A program made the translations under genes and the position numbers. From contig JAKLHK010000003.1 in NCBI GenBank assembly GCA_022710185.1, positions 1 to 64,000 on the forward strand: 64,000 nucleotides of DNA, in the 5' to 3' direction. The notes beneath the pieces are model-generated. The model was not told the origin of the DNA. It made no database searches and worked only from the letters and a program-made list of their open reading frames with translations. Positions within the stretch are counted from its first letter, which is position 1. Every line of letters begins with the position of its first letter. This document shows, piece by piece, positions 51,988-61,483 of the stretch. The stretch is from Bacteroidota bacterium (GTDB lineage: Bacteria; Bacteroidota; Bacteroidia; Bacteroidales; JAGNHN01).

Positions 51988-52037
51988 CTATGGTATCTAA
52001 TGGGCTGTATGTGTGGTCTTTATGGTGAAGTAATCCC

Positions 52038-52045
52038 TACCTTTG
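52038..52045 (+). promoter_or_regulatory. eamA promoter, -7 element
   Basis: TACCTTTG fits TAnnTTTG. The ATG follows after four bases, predicting a leaderless transcript. Confidence 0.6.
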
Positions 52046-52049
52046 CCGC

Positions 52050-52973
52050 ATGTCACGTAAAGACGGCCTTTTTGCCTGGGGGACCCTGGGGGCGCTGATG
52101 CTCATCTGGGGGAGCAGTTTCATCCTGATTAAGCGGGGACTGGAGCATTTCGACGCTGTGCAGGTTGGATTGCTCAGGATTATCTTTGCCTGGATGTTCC
52201 TCCTTCCCTGGGCGCTGAGGCGGATGAGGGGACTTACCCGGCGCCAGTGGATGTTTCTCTTTCTGGTTGGATTTGTGGGCAGTGGGCTCCCTTCCTGGCT
52301 TTTTCCGAAGGCGCAGACCGGCATCGACAGTTCCCTGGCCGGGATCCTCAATTCGCTAACGCCCCTCTTCACCACCCTGATCGGGGTAGCCGTGTTCAAG
52401 GCCCGCCCCAGGGTCCATCAGGTGCTGGGTGTCCTCATCGGTCTGGGAGGGGCAGTGGGCCTCATGAGCGTGAGTGGGGGCCACACCCTGGAGTTCAATT
52501 TCCGTTATGCCGTATATATATTGGTGGCCACCTTCTGCTATGCCATCAACGCCAACCTGGTGAAATATGCCCTGCCTGATGTGAGGCCGGTGACCATCAC
52601 GGCCATCGCCTTCTTTCTGATCGGCTTCCCGGCCCTGGGGGTGCTCGCCGGCGCCACGGACTTTCCGCTGGTGCTGAAGGAGGAAGGGATCCCCTGGGAG
52701 GGACTGGGCTATGTGGCCATTCTCGGCGTGGTGGGCACCGGGCTGGCCCTGATGTTCTACAACCGTCTGATCCATCTTACCACGCCCGTCTTCGCGTCCT
52801 CAGTCACCTACCTCATCCCCCTGGTCGCGGTGGGCTGGGGCATCGTCGACGGGGAAGTGTTCCGGGCTTCTTACATAGGCTGGATGCTGCTGATCCTGAC
52901 CGGGGTGGCGCTGGTGAACCGGAAGAGGCCGCTGTGGAGGCCAGGGACAACGGACAAGGGCCATAGGACATAG
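52050..52973 (+). CDS. EamA/DMT-family transporter
   Basis: A 307-residue inner-membrane protein of the drug/metabolite transporter superfamily with about ten hydrophobic helices in two EamA repeats: GALMLIWGSSFILIKRGLEHFDAVQVGLLRI at the start, and FCYAINANLVKYALPDVRPVTITAIAFFLIG beginning the second half. The PV-like end FASSVTYLIPLVAVGWGIVDGEVF is typical. Family members export amino acids or other small metabolites; the substrate is unknown. Confidence 0.92.
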   Translation: MSRKDGLFAWGTLGALMLIWGSSFILIKRGLEHFDAVQVGLLRIIFAWMFLLPWALRRMRGLTRRQWMFLFLVGFVGSGLPSWLFPKAQTGIDSSLAGILNSLTPLFTTLIGVAVFKARPRVHQVLGVLIGLGGAVGLMSVSGGHTLEFNFRYAVYILVATFCYAINANLVKYALPDVRPVTITAIAFFLIGFPALGVLAGATDFPLVLKEEGIPWEGLGYVAILGVVGTGLALMFYNRLIHLTTPVFASSVTYLIPLVAVGWGIVDGEVFRASYIGWMLLILTGVALVNRKRPLWRPGTTDKGHRT

Positions 52974-53023
52974 AACACCCTACGACACGGATGGCTGCGC
53001 CATCCTGCTCAGGGACCGGGGAA

Positions 53024-53163
53024 CCTAGAACCTGGAACCTGGAACCTGGAACCTGGAACCTGGAACATAGTACATAGAACATAGAACATAGAACATAGAA
53101 CATAGAACATAGAACATAGAACATAGAACATAGAACATAGAACATAGAACATGGGTCATGGAA
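53024..53163 (+). repeat. CCTGGAA/CATAGAA heptamer array, 20 units
   Basis: One CCTAGAA, five CCTGGAA, one CATAGTA, eleven CATAGAA, one CATGGGT and one CATGGAA are strictly in phase over 140 nt. The internal switch from CCTGGAA to CATAGAA suggests block amplification of units. It starts 51 nt after the eamA stop and ends about 29 nt before the rplU promoter. Confidence 0.93.
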
Positions 53164-53191
53164 CATCCCTTCCGAAAAAATACCTAATCCC

Positions 53192-53221
53192 TTGGGTATT
53201 TGAAATTAGTTCATATCTTTG
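53192..53221 (+). promoter_or_regulatory. rplU-rpmA promoter
   Basis: TTG (53192-53194), a 19-nt spacer and TATCTTTG (53214-53221) match the Bacteroidota sigma-factor consensus at both elements. The predicted start near 53228 gives a leader of about 26 nt. Confidence 0.72.
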
Positions 53222-53253
53222 CATCCCATTTTCAGAAGAGGAGACCAGAGAAA

Positions 53254-53625
53254 ATGATTGCGATTGTAGACATTGCCGGCCAGCAGGTCAGGGTTGAGAA
53301 GGACCAGGAAGTGTTTGTGAACCGTCTGGACCAGGAAGAAGGTAAGAGTGTTGACTTCAGTGAGGTCCTGTTGCTGGACAACAACGGCAAGGTGACCGTG
53401 GGGGCCCCCTTTGTGGAAGGTGCTTCGGTTACTGCCAAGGTGCTGGAGCACCTGAAGGCCGACACCATTACGGTATTCAAGAAGAAACGCCGCAAGGGCT
53501 ATCAGAAGTCCAACGGCCACCGCCAGCCCCTGACGCTGATCCAGATCGAGAAGATCTCAGCCAAGGCTAGCGCCCCCAAGGCCAGGAAAGTAGAAGAGGC
53601 TCCGGCTGAGACAAGCGAAGCCTGA
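53254..53625 (+). CDS. rplU: 50S ribosomal protein bL21
   Basis: A 23S rRNA-binding ribosomal protein. The first ~102 residues match bL21 ([42 protein letters not shown], and the rRNA-binding [27 protein letters not shown]). A C-terminal extension of about 20 residues rich in Ala, Glu and Pro follows, common in Bacteroidota. The ATG at 53254 is the family start; an upstream frame from 53200 would begin before the promoter. It is followed 26 nt later by rpmA. Confidence 0.98.
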   Translation: MIAIVDIAGQQVRVEKDQEVFVNRLDQEEGKSVDFSEVLLLDNNGKVTVGAPFVEGASVTAKVLEHLKADTITVFKKKRRKGYQKSNGHRQPLTLIQIEKISAKASAPKARKVEEAPAETSEA

Positions 53626-53651
53626 TCGTAAACCTTAAAGACCTTATCACC

Positions 53652-53918
53652 ATGGCTCATAAAAAAGGTGCAGGAAGTTCGAACAACGGTCGTGAAAGCG
53701 AAAGCAAACGACTGGGTGTAAAGATATTTGGCGGCCAGTTCGCCACCGCAGGCAACATCATCGTGCGTCAGCGCGGGACCAAGCACAACCCCGGCCTCAA
53801 CGTCGGCATGGGCAAGGACCACACCCTCTTCGCCATGAACGATGGCGTAGTGGAGTTCCGCCGCCGCAAGGACAACAAGTCCTACGTCTCGGTGATCCCC
53901 CCGGAAGAAGCCAAGTGA
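53652..53918 (+). CDS. rpmA: 50S ribosomal protein bL27
   Basis: The ribosomal protein whose N-terminus reaches toward the peptidyl-transferase centre. The 88-residue sequence starts [24 protein letters not shown] without the cleaved leader found in Firmicutes, and continues with [36 protein letters not shown]. It is cotranscribed with rplU and ends in a strong terminator. Confidence 0.98.
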   Translation: MAHKKGAGSSNNGRESESKRLGVKIFGGQFATAGNIIVRQRGTKHNPGLNVGMGKDHTLFAMNDGVVEFRRRKDNKSYVSVIPPEEAK

Positions 53919-53955
53919 CGCACCGCGTCCGCGGAAGATGTCCAGCTAATTGAGT

Positions 53956-53988
53956 GGTCTCCCGTGCCCTGGTGCGGGAGACCTTTTT
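53956..53988 (+). terminator. Intrinsic terminator of rplU-rpmA
   Basis: GGTCTCCCG and CGGGAGACC form a 9-bp stem around a 10-nt loop, followed by five T. It lies 38 nt after the rpmA stop. Confidence 0.95.
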
Positions 53989-54004
53989 ATTACGCGCTCG
54001 TGCG

Positions 54005-54012
54005 TATTTTTG
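54005..54012 (+). promoter_or_regulatory. serS promoter, -7 element
   Basis: TATTTTTG fits TAnnTTTG, with a predicted start near 54019 and a leader of about 13 nt. Confidence 0.58.
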
Positions 54013-54031
54013 CCCCACAAAACCGCCATCC

Positions 54032-55306
54032 ATGCTTGAGATTGCATTTCTCCGGGAACAGCCCGAGGTAGTAAAGGAAGGACTGAACAAGAAACATTTT
54101 GGTGATCCCGGCATCGTGGACCGCATCCTGGAGCTCGACCAGCAGCGCCGCGCGACCCAGAAGTCGCTCGACGATGCCCTGGCTCAGGGCAAGACCATGG
54201 CGCGGGACATCGGGGCCCTGATGCAGCAGGGCCGGACCGAAGAGGCCACAGCCGCCCGCGAACGCACCGGTGAGCTGAAGCAGCTGGCCCGGGAGCTCTC
54301 GGAAGCGCTGGAGAAGGCGGAAGCCGAACAGGACCGCCTGCTCACTGAGCTTCCCAACCTGCCCCATTCCAGCGTACCGGCCGGACGTCATGCCGAGGAC
54401 AACCTCGTGGTGCACCAGGAAGGGGAGCTCAAGTCCCAGGAAGGCCTGCTGCCGCATTGGGAGCTTGCAGCCAGAGGACGGATCATCGATTTCGAGCTGG
54501 GCAGCAAGATCAGCGGTGCCGGGTTCCCGGTGTACCGCGGAGCCGGCGCCCGCCTGCAGCGGGCCCTGATCAATTTCTTCCTGGAGGAAGGAATCAAGGC
54601 AGGGTATGAAGAATACCAGCCCCCCCTGGTGGTGAACGCGGCCAGCGGGTTCGGCACCGGACAGCTTCCCGACAAGGAAGGACAGATGTACTATGTGAAC
54701 GAGGACGACCTCTACCTCATCCCCACGGCCGAGGTCCCCGTAACCAATTTCTACCGCGACCTCATCGTCAAGGAATCCGAGCTGCCCATACGTAATGTGG
54801 CCTATTCCAGCTGCTTCCGGCGCGAGGCGGGCTCCTATGGCAAGGATGTGCGCGGGCTCAACCGCCTGCACCAGTTCGATAAGGTGGAGATCGTGCAGAT
54901 AGAACACCCTGCCCGTTCCTATGAAACCCTTGAGAGTATGCGCGCCCATGTGGAAGGCCTGCTCCGCAAACTGGAGCTCCCCTACCGTGTGCTGCTGCTG
55001 TGCGGGGGCGATATGAGCTTCACTTCCGCCAAGACCTACGATATGGAAGTATGGTCAGCCGGTCAGGGCCGCTGGCTGGAGGTGAGCTCCATCTCCAATT
55101 TTGAGACCTTCCAGTCAAACCGCATGAAGCTGCGCTTCCGCGACGGCGACGGCAAGCCCCGCCTGGCGCACACCCTCAACGGGAGCGCCCTGGCCCTGCC
55201 CCGCATCGTGGCGGCCCTGCTCGAGAACAACCAGGAGGGGGACCTCATCCACATCCCCGCGGCCCTGCAGCCCTATACCGGCTTTGCGCATATCCGCCTG
55301 ACATGA
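54032..55306 (+). CDS. serS: Seryl-tRNA synthetase
   Basis: A class II synthetase that charges tRNA-Ser. The 424-residue protein has the N-terminal antiparallel coiled-coil arm (about 28-105), which binds the tRNA long variable arm. The catalytic core includes the TAEVPVTNFYRDLIV region, motif 2 FRREAGSYGKDVRGLNRLHQF and motif 3 NGSALALPRIVAALLENNQ. The ATG at 54032 is the family start (MLEIAFLREQPEVVKEGL); an upstream frame from 53954 runs through the rpmA terminator. Confidence 0.98.
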   Translation: MLEIAFLREQPEVVKEGLNKKHFGDPGIVDRILELDQQRRATQKSLDDALAQGKTMARDIGALMQQGRTEEATAARERTGELKQLARELSEALEKAEAEQDRLLTELPNLPHSSVPAGRHAEDNLVVHQEGELKSQEGLLPHWELAARGRIIDFELGSKISGAGFPVYRGAGARLQRALINFFLEEGIKAGYEEYQPPLVVNAASGFGTGQLPDKEGQMYYVNEDDLYLIPTAEVPVTNFYRDLIVKESELPIRNVAYSSCFRREAGSYGKDVRGLNRLHQFDKVEIVQIEHPARSYETLESMRAHVEGLLRKLELPYRVLLLCGGDMSFTSAKTYDMEVWSAGQGRWLEVSSISNFETFQSNRMKLRFRDGDGKPRLAHTLNGSALALPRIVAALLENNQEGDLIHIPAALQPYTGFAHIRLT

Positions 55307-55312
55307 ACTAAA

Positions 55313-55341
55313 ACCGGGTGATCCACGTTATTCACCCTGGT
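55313..55341 (+). other. Hairpin between serS and the TPR gene
   Basis: ACCGGGTGA pairs with TCACCC-T-GGT (one bulge). It begins 6 nt after the serS stop, without a T-run. It could be an mRNA 3' structure of serS or a leader structure of the TPR gene. Confidence 0.35.
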
Positions 55342-55369
55342 GCATTCCACTCCGCTCAATACCCCTGTT

Positions 55370-57208
55370 ATGAGGACCCGCTCCGGTATGCCTTTCCTGC
55401 TGACGCTCCTGTTCCTGTGGGCGGTCCAGACCCCATGGTCGGCCGGGGCTCAGGACAAACAGGATGAAGAGCTGGCCATGATGTTCTTCCGCGACGGGAA
55501 CTATGCCAAGGCCGCGGCGCTCTACGAAAAGCTATATGACAAGAGCCCCAAGCAGCATTTCTATTCATACCTTCTGTTCTGCCAGATTGAAACCGGAGCC
55601 TACCGCGATGCGGAAAAGCTGGTCAGGAAGCACCTCAGGCAGAACAACAACGACCCGCGTTACCTCGTGGACCTGGGCTATGTGTTTTCCCGTCAGGGGG
55701 AACAGCAGGAAGCCGAGAAGATGTACCGCCAGGCGATGAAAGAGGTAGGGAATGGACGGGGGCCCATCCAGAACCTGGCAAATGCCTTTCTTTCGCGCCA
55801 GCTGAATGAATATGCCCTGGAGACCTACAAACGGGGCAGGGAGCTGAGCCGGGAGTACGGGTACCGGATGGAGGTGGCACAGATCTTTGAACGCATGGGC
55901 CGTTTCCCGGAGATGCTCGACGAGCTGCTGGCGATGGCCGAAGAGGACCCGGCGACCCTGGCCCAGGTGCAGGCCCGCCTGCAGAACGCCCTGGCCGACG
56001 ATCCGGACGGAGAGAAGAACGAGGCTTTCAGGGAGTCGCTGTTGGGCAAGGTGCAGCGCGACCCGGGCAAGACCTTCCTGACCGAGCTCTTGCTGTGGCA
56101 TGCCATCCAGCAGAAAGACTTCGACCTGGCCCTGTTGCAGGCCACGGCCCTCGACAAGCGCCTGGGTGAAGACGGGAAGCGGGTGTTTGACCTGGCCCAG
56201 CTGGCGGCCGCGAATGAATCCTACGACGCCGCACTCGCTGCCCTGGACTATGTGGTCAGCAAAGGAGAGATGGAACCTTACTTCATGCTGGCCACCATTA
56301 CCCACCTCAATGTGCGCTATTCCCGGGTGATGCAGCGCTACGAATTCGACCGCGCCTCCCTGCTGCAGCTCGAGTCGGAACACCGGCAGCTGCTGGCCGA
56401 GTTCGGCACCAACGAGGCCTCGCTCCCCTTGCTGCTCAACCTGGCGCGCCTTCAGGCCTTCTACCTCGAGCGCGCCCCGGATGCCATAGCCCTGCTTGAG
56501 CAGGCCCGGAGCCTGGGAGGGCTGAACCCCGCCAAACAGGCGGAGATCAAACTGGAGCTGGGCGATATCTACCTGTTTACTGGGGAGGTTTGGGAAGCTA
56601 CCCTCCTGTACAGCCAGGTGGACAAGGCCTTCAAGAATGACCCCGTCGGGCATATGGCAAAGCTGAAGAACGCCAGACTATCCTTCTACATAGGCGAATT
56701 CGACTGGGCCAAGGCCCAGCTCGACGTGCTCAAGGCCGCGACCTCCAAGCTCATCGCCAACGACGCCATGGAGCTTTCGCTGCTCATCGGCGATAACCAG
56801 GAGGACGACAGCACCCAGGTGGCCCTGCTCAGCTATGCCCGGGCCGACCTTTTCCTCTATCGCAACCGCGTGGACTCAGCCCTGCGCCTGCTCGAGGCCA
56901 TGGAAGGGGCCTACACCTGGCACCCCATCCTGGATGATGTGCTGATGAAGAAGGCCGAGATCTATTCCCGGCTGCAGGACTTCCGGATGGCGGACAGTAT
57001 GTATGCCCTGGTCCTGCAGAAGTACCCTTACGATATTTTCGGAGATGACGCCTTGTTCCTGAGGGGCAGGCTGGCGGAAGAACGCTTTCGCGATAAGGAT
57101 AAGGCCATGGCCTTCTATGAACAACTGATGTTCGACTATCCGGGGAGCCTGTTTGTGGTGGATGCCCGCAAGCGCTACCGTTCCCTGCGTGGCGATATCC
57201 TCAACTGA
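55370..57208 (+). CDS. Secreted TPR-repeat protein
   Basis: A 612-residue protein with a signal peptide (ending SAGA, then Gln) and tetratricopeptide-like helices over most of its length: AMMFFRDGNYAKAAALYEKLYDKSP, RYLVDLGYVFSRQGEQQEAEKMYRQAMKE, ALRLLEAMEGAYTWHPILDDVLMKKAEIYSRLQDFRMADSMYALVLQKYP. It probably acts as a periplasmic scaffold for protein-protein contacts; partners are unknown. The ATG at 55370 is preferred over a GTG at 55340. Its TGA overlaps the rsmA ATG (TGATG), so the two genes are translationally coupled. Confidence 0.85.
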   Translation: MRTRSGMPFLLTLLFLWAVQTPWSAGAQDKQDEELAMMFFRDGNYAKAAALYEKLYDKSPKQHFYSYLLFCQIETGAYRDAEKLVRKHLRQNNNDPRYLVDLGYVFSRQGEQQEAEKMYRQAMKEVGNGRGPIQNLANAFLSRQLNEYALETYKRGRELSREYGYRMEVAQIFERMGRFPEMLDELLAMAEEDPATLAQVQARLQNALADDPDGEKNEAFRESLLGKVQRDPGKTFLTELLLWHAIQQKDFDLALLQATALDKRLGEDGKRVFDLAQLAAANESYDAALAALDYVVSKGEMEPYFMLATITHLNVRYSRVMQRYEFDRASLLQLESEHRQLLAEFGTNEASLPLLLNLARLQAFYLERAPDAIALLEQARSLGGLNPAKQAEIKLELGDIYLFTGEVWEATLLYSQVDKAFKNDPVGHMAKLKNARLSFYIGEFDWAKAQLDVLKAATSKLIANDAMELSLLIGDNQEDDSTQVALLSYARADLFLYRNRVDSALRLLEAMEGAYTWHPILDDVLMKKAEIYSRLQDFRMADSMYALVLQKYPYDIFGDDALFLRGRLAEERFRDKDKAMAFYEQLMFDYPGSLFVVDARKRYRSLRGDILN

Positions 57209-58023
57209 TGGATGGTATGACGGCGGTTCGTCCCAAAAAGCACCTGGGCCAGCATTTCCTTACCGATGCCGGTGTCGCTCGCCGGACCGCTGAGGCCATT
57301 CCGGATACGGCCACTCGGCTGCTGGAGATCGGCCCGGGCACCGGGGCCCTGACCCGGCATCTGCTGGAGCTGCCCGGAAAAGAGCTGAAGCTGGCAGAGA
57401 TTGATGAGGAATCGGTGAGTTATTTGCTGCAGCACGGGATCGTAGCCCCGGACTCCCTGATCCGGGGCGATTTTCTGAAGATGGACCTGCAGGGGATCTA
57501 TGAACAGCCGTTCTGGGTGGTGGGGAATTTCCCCTATAATATTTCAAGTCAGATCCTTTTCCGGGCATACGAGAATGCGGGACTGGTGCAGGGCCTGGTG
57601 GGAATGTTCCAGAAGGAGGTTGCCCAGCGCATCGCCTCCGGGCCCGGCAGCAAGACCTACGGCATCCTCAGCGTATTGCTGCAATCCCTGTTCAGGGTGG
57701 AATACCTGTTCACGGTAAACGAAGGCGCCTTCTTCCCTGCGCCCAAGGTGAAGAGCGGGGTGATCCGGCTCAGCCCCGATCCGGACCTGGTGTATCCCAG
57801 CGACAAGTCGGTGTTCACCCAGGTGGTGAAGACGGCTTTCAACCAGCGCCGCAAGACCCTGCGCAACGCCTTGAAGCCCCTGCTAGACCCCGGGGTAATG
57901 CTCCCGGAGGAGCTCGCCTCAAAGAGGGCTGAGCAGCTTGGCGTTGAAGAGTTTCACTGGCTTGCTTCGGTCATTCGCTCCAGGGAGCCCCGATGCGCTC
58001 CAGACCTTCCTTCAGAGGCTTGA
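57208..58023 (+). CDS. rsmA: 16S rRNA dimethyladenosine transferase
   Basis: RsmA (KsgA) dimethylates two adjacent adenosines near the 3' end of 16S rRNA during small-subunit maturation. The 271-residue protein has KKHLGQHFLTD at the start, the S-adenosylmethionine motif LEIGPGTGALT, the catalytic NFPYNISS and the C-terminal NQRRKTLRNALK. The ATG at 57208 overlaps the preceding stop; an ATG at 57217 is equally possible. The last 53 nt overlap the convergent BNR-protein gene tail to tail. Confidence 0.97.
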   Translation: MDGMTAVRPKKHLGQHFLTDAGVARRTAEAIPDTATRLLEIGPGTGALTRHLLELPGKELKLAEIDEESVSYLLQHGIVAPDSLIRGDFLKMDLQGIYEQPFWVVGNFPYNISSQILFRAYENAGLVQGLVGMFQKEVAQRIASGPGSKTYGILSVLLQSLFRVEYLFTVNEGAFFPAPKVKSGVIRLSPDPDLVYPSDKSVFTQVVKTAFNQRRKTLRNALKPLLDPGVMLPEELASKRAEQLGVEEFHWLASVIRSREPRCAPDLPSEA

Positions 58024-61000
58024 CCAGGGACTGGCCCAGGCCTTCAAGCCGTTCATCCAAAGCCTTCAGTTCTTTTCTTGATAAGGTCAGGCCGTCGAGC
58101 ATGGTCTGGGTGGGCGCCGTCCGTGCATGGTAGGCACTGAAGTTGGCCACCTCGATGCGGTTCAGGATGGACTGGGGCTCCGGGGCGTCTCGTTTGGTCA
58201 TCGTCTGATCCCCTTCCAGGCGCCGCCTTAGCCCAAGCAGTTCTTTTTCCAGCATCACGGCCATGCGCTGCAGCTCCGGAGCCGCGGTGCGGCTGCGTTC
58301 CAGGGCATCCTGCGCCCTGCGGCTGTAGTCCAGCAGGTCTTCCACCTGGGCAGCCGTGGCCCGGGCGTCGCGGTTGAGTTCATACATGGCTTCCTGGAAG
58401 GCCTGCAGGGCAACCCCTTCAGTGGCCGGAAGGCTGATGTTGTTCAGCGAACTGACGACGACCCCGATGGGACCGGCCAGCGGGCGCGGAAGGCCATCTT
58501 CCACCGCCATCACACTGACCTGGTAGGATCCCGGAGGCACCAGGAGGCCGGAAGGGGTGTTGCGTCCCGGATCCGGAGCTTTGGTAGCCGGGGAGGAGGT
58601 ACTCGCCCTCAGGTCCCAGTCGACCCGCATGAGCCCGCTGACGGGCTTTTCCCTGAGATAACGCACCACCTTTCCCTGGCTGTTGCGGATTTCGAAGAGC
58701 AGATAGGGTGCCTTCTCATCATCTTCGGCACGCAGCGAATCCCAGGAAGGGTAGGGGACCGGCTGGCCGGCTTTGATGATGTCCTTCTCCCGTTCCTGAC
58801 GGAGCTGCTTCCGTGTCTTCAGTCCTTCTTTCAGGTATAGGGTAAACACCGCACCGAAAGGAGGGTTGGGTGCAGTAAAGAAAGTGGCACCCTGGCTACC
58901 GTTGTCGTTGCCGCCGTGAACGCGGACCGGGATATACTGAAGGACGTTTTTTCCCATTGGGAACAGATGGGCTTCCTTCTGCAGCAGGGCCTCGTCCATC
59001 CCGAGCAGGGGGGTATAGTCGTCCAGCACATAGAAACCCCTTCCGAAGGTCCCCAGCACCAGGTCGTTATGCTGGCGCTGAATGTCAATGTCGCGTACCG
59101 CGATGGGTGGGAGCCCGCCCTTGAGCTGGATCCAGGAGGCCCCGTCGTTCAGGGTGCAGAACACGCCAAACTCGGTGCCGATGAACAGAACGCCTGCCCG
59201 GTGGTGGTCTTCGATGATGCAATAGATCACCTGGCCCTGGGGAAGGTTGGAGGCGATGGACTTCCAGGTTTTTCCGCGGTCGCTGCTACGCAGGATGTAA
59301 GGACTGAAGTCGCCATTCTTATGATTGTCGAAAGAGGCATACACCACATCCGGCTGAAACATGGAGGCCAGCAGACAGCTCACATAGGTACGTTCGGGAA
59401 CGCCAGGGAAGCGGCTTTCCTTCCGCCAGCCCTGTCCGCCATCCTCGGTGACCTGGATGAGCCCGTCGTCGGTACCGGCGTAGATGAGGAGGTCAGGGCC
59501 GGGATCCGCGAGGTAGAGGCGCTCGGTCTGGTCCTCAGGTCCGGGAGGGGAGACGCTCAGGGCAACGATGTTACCGTAGAAAGAAGTGGAGGCGTTCTTG
59601 GCCACGGCATCCACCGACCAGACCTTATCCATTACCGGAAGAGTGTTGCGGTCGATCTGGGCGCTGAGGTCAGGGGAGATGGCGACCCACGAATTGCCCT
59701 GGTCTTCGCTGCGGAACAGTTTGTTCGCGGCGAAATAGAGCCGCTTGTTGTTCCTTGGGCTGATGAGCAGGGGAGAGTCCCAGTTCCACCGGTAAGGTTC
59801 TTCTCCTTCGCGTTCCATAGGCTTGATACCCAGGCTTTCCCCGCTGCGTTTGTCGTAGCGCACCAGCCATCCGTACTGCGATTGGGCGTACAGGATATCG
59901 GGGTTTACCGGGTCGATGACGGTCTCAAAGCCATCTCCGCCCTTGGTCACGAACCAGTCGGCATTGCTGATGCCCATGGCATTGAGGGTGCGGGAAGGTC
60001 CTCCGAGGGAGTTGTTGTCCTGGGTGCCCCCATAGATATTGTAAAAGGGACGGGTATTATCCACACTGACCCGGTAGAACTGGGTGACCGGGAGGTTGGG
60101 TTTGAACTCCCAGAAGTCGCCCCCGTCCCAGGATTCATAGAGTCCGCCGTCGCCTCCGATGAGGAGGTGTGCGGTGTTGACCGGGTCGATCCACAGGGCA
60201 TGGTCATCAACATGACGGTCGCGCAGCCCGAGGTTGCGGAAGGTCTTGCCTCCGTCCTCGGTCACCTTCGTATAAGTATCCAGGGAATATACCTTGTCCG
60301 GGTCCCTGGGGTCACAGAGGATCTCACTGTAGTACTGCGGGCTGGTGGGCACGTAGTCGTTGCGCTTTTCCCAGCTCTCCCCCCGGTCGGTGGACCGGAA
60401 GAAGCCTCCGTTCCCGTTGGCTGCCTCGATGATGGCATAGAGTATGTCAGGATGGGAAGGCGATTGGGCAAGCCCAATCCTGCCGACATCACCTTTTGGG
60501 AGGCCGGTCTCTATCTTCCGCCAGCTCTTCCCTCCGTCGGTGGTCTTATAGATGGCCGATTCCGGACCTCCGTTGATGAGGGTCCATACATGCCGTCTCC
60601 GCTGATAAGCCGCGGCATACAGCACCTCGGGGTCCCTGGGGTCCATCACCAGGTCGGTAACACCAGTGTTTTCCGAAATGAAAAGGACGTTCTCCCAGGT
60701 AGTCCCACCATCCAGGCTCCTGAATACCCCCCGGTCACCGCCGGGCGCCCAGAGCGGCCCTTGAGCTGCGACCCATACCGTCCTTGGGTCCCCTGGCTGG
60801 ACCAGCACTTTAGCAATATGCTCCGAGCGTTTAAGTCCCATATTCTTCCAGGACTTGCCCCCGTCGAGCGAACGATAGACCCCGTCACCCCAGGAAACAC
60901 TGCGCTGGCTGTTGTTCTCTCCGCTCCCTACCCATATCGTATAGGGGTTGTTGGGATCGATGGTGACGCAACCGATGGAGAAGACGGGCTGGTCGTCGAA

Positions 61001-61291
61001 CACCGGCTCGAAAGTGGTCCCGGCATTTTCCGTTTTCCAGACACTGCCGCAGGCCACCCCTACAAAATAGCGTGCAGGGTTCGATGGGTCTACGGCCAGA
61101 TCGGAGATGCGGCCCGATTTCAGACCGGGGCCCAGGGCCCTGAATTTGAGGCCGGAGGCTACCTTATCCAGGGTATTCTTCTTTCCTTCGCCCTTCTCGC
61201 TTGCCCGGCTGCCGGCAGCCAGCGGAGGCATAAGGATTATGAGGGCGAGGCCGATCCATACGGCCAGGGTCATCGCAGGGGTGTTTTTCAT
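57971..61291 (-). CDS. Sortilin/BNR-type beta-propeller protein
   Basis: A large secreted protein of 1106 residues related to the VPS10/sortilin-like 'glycosyl hydrolase' BNR family. After the signal peptide (about MKNTPAMTLAVWIGLALIILMPPLAAG) come many BNR/Asp-box units of the form SxDGGxxW: RSLDGGKSWKNM, RSLDGGTTWENV, KTTDGGKSWRKI, RSTDRGESWEKR, VTEDGGKTFRNL, RSEDQGNSWVAI, VTEDGGQGWRKE, RSSDRGKTWKSI. These form two propellers (about 30-700). A FlgD-like beta-sandwich and a C-terminal helical segment (about 930-1100) follow. No sialidase catalytic set is evident, so enzymatic activity is doubtful. ATGs at 61291 and 61303 are both possible. Its 3' end overlaps rsmA. Confidence 0.88.
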   Translation of the reverse strand: MKNTPAMTLAVWIGLALIILMPPLAAGSRASEKGEGKKNTLDKVASGLKFRALGPGLKSGRISDLAVDPSNPARYFVGVACGSVWKTENAGTTFEPVFDDQPVFSIGCVTIDPNNPYTIWVGSGENNSQRSVSWGDGVYRSLDGGKSWKNMGLKRSEHIAKVLVQPGDPRTVWVAAQGPLWAPGGDRGVFRSLDGGTTWENVLFISENTGVTDLVMDPRDPEVLYAAAYQRRRHVWTLINGGPESAIYKTTDGGKSWRKIETGLPKGDVGRIGLAQSPSHPDILYAIIEAANGNGGFFRSTDRGESWEKRNDYVPTSPQYYSEILCDPRDPDKVYSLDTYTKVTEDGGKTFRNLGLRDRHVDDHALWIDPVNTAHLLIGGDGGLYESWDGGDFWEFKPNLPVTQFYRVSVDNTRPFYNIYGGTQDNNSLGGPSRTLNAMGISNADWFVTKGGDGFETVIDPVNPDILYAQSQYGWLVRYDKRSGESLGIKPMEREGEEPYRWNWDSPLLISPRNNKRLYFAANKLFRSEDQGNSWVAISPDLSAQIDRNTLPVMDKVWSVDAVAKNASTSFYGNIVALSVSPPGPEDQTERLYLADPGPDLLIYAGTDDGLIQVTEDGGQGWRKESRFPGVPERTYVSCLLASMFQPDVVYASFDNHKNGDFSPYILRSSDRGKTWKSIASNLPQGQVIYCIIEDHHRAGVLFIGTEFGVFCTLNDGASWIQLKGGLPPIAVRDIDIQRQHNDLVLGTFGRGFYVLDDYTPLLGMDEALLQKEAHLFPMGKNVLQYIPVRVHGGNDNGSQGATFFTAPNPPFGAVFTLYLKEGLKTRKQLRQEREKDIIKAGQPVPYPSWDSLRAEDDEKAPYLLFEIRNSQGKVVRYLREKPVSGLMRVDWDLRASTSSPATKAPDPGRNTPSGLLVPPGSYQVSVMAVEDGLPRPLAGPIGVVVSSLNNISLPATEGVALQAFQEAMYELNRDARATAAQVEDLLDYSRRAQDALERSRTAAPELQRMAVMLEKELLGLRRRLEGDQTMTKRDAPEPQSILNRIEVANFSAYHARTAPTQTMLDGLTLSRKELKALDERLEGLGQSLVKPLKEGLERIGAPWSE

Positions 61292-61483
61292 GTGTGGATT
61301 CATTGGATGGATGCAGGGGTTACGCCCTGCACAGGGGCAAGTTGCCACGAAATGCGGAGATATGCAAGGCCTTCCAGGGACTTGCTTTCGCCTGGTCCAA
61401 CCCTTACCTTTATTAATTATTGATAGGGAAGGGATGCCAGTATTTCAGGTGGTGATGTTAATGCACCGTTAAATATTCATCCC

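Noticed and set aside
53024-53163. Possible CRISPR array
   Set aside because: Units are 7 nt and contiguous with no spacers, and no cas genes are present.
58916-61423. Long antisense open frame opposite the BNR-protein gene
   Set aside because: The plus-strand frame has no recognisable domain, no promoter and no ribosome-binding sequence; it is a shadow of a high-GC gene with strong family matches on the minus strand.
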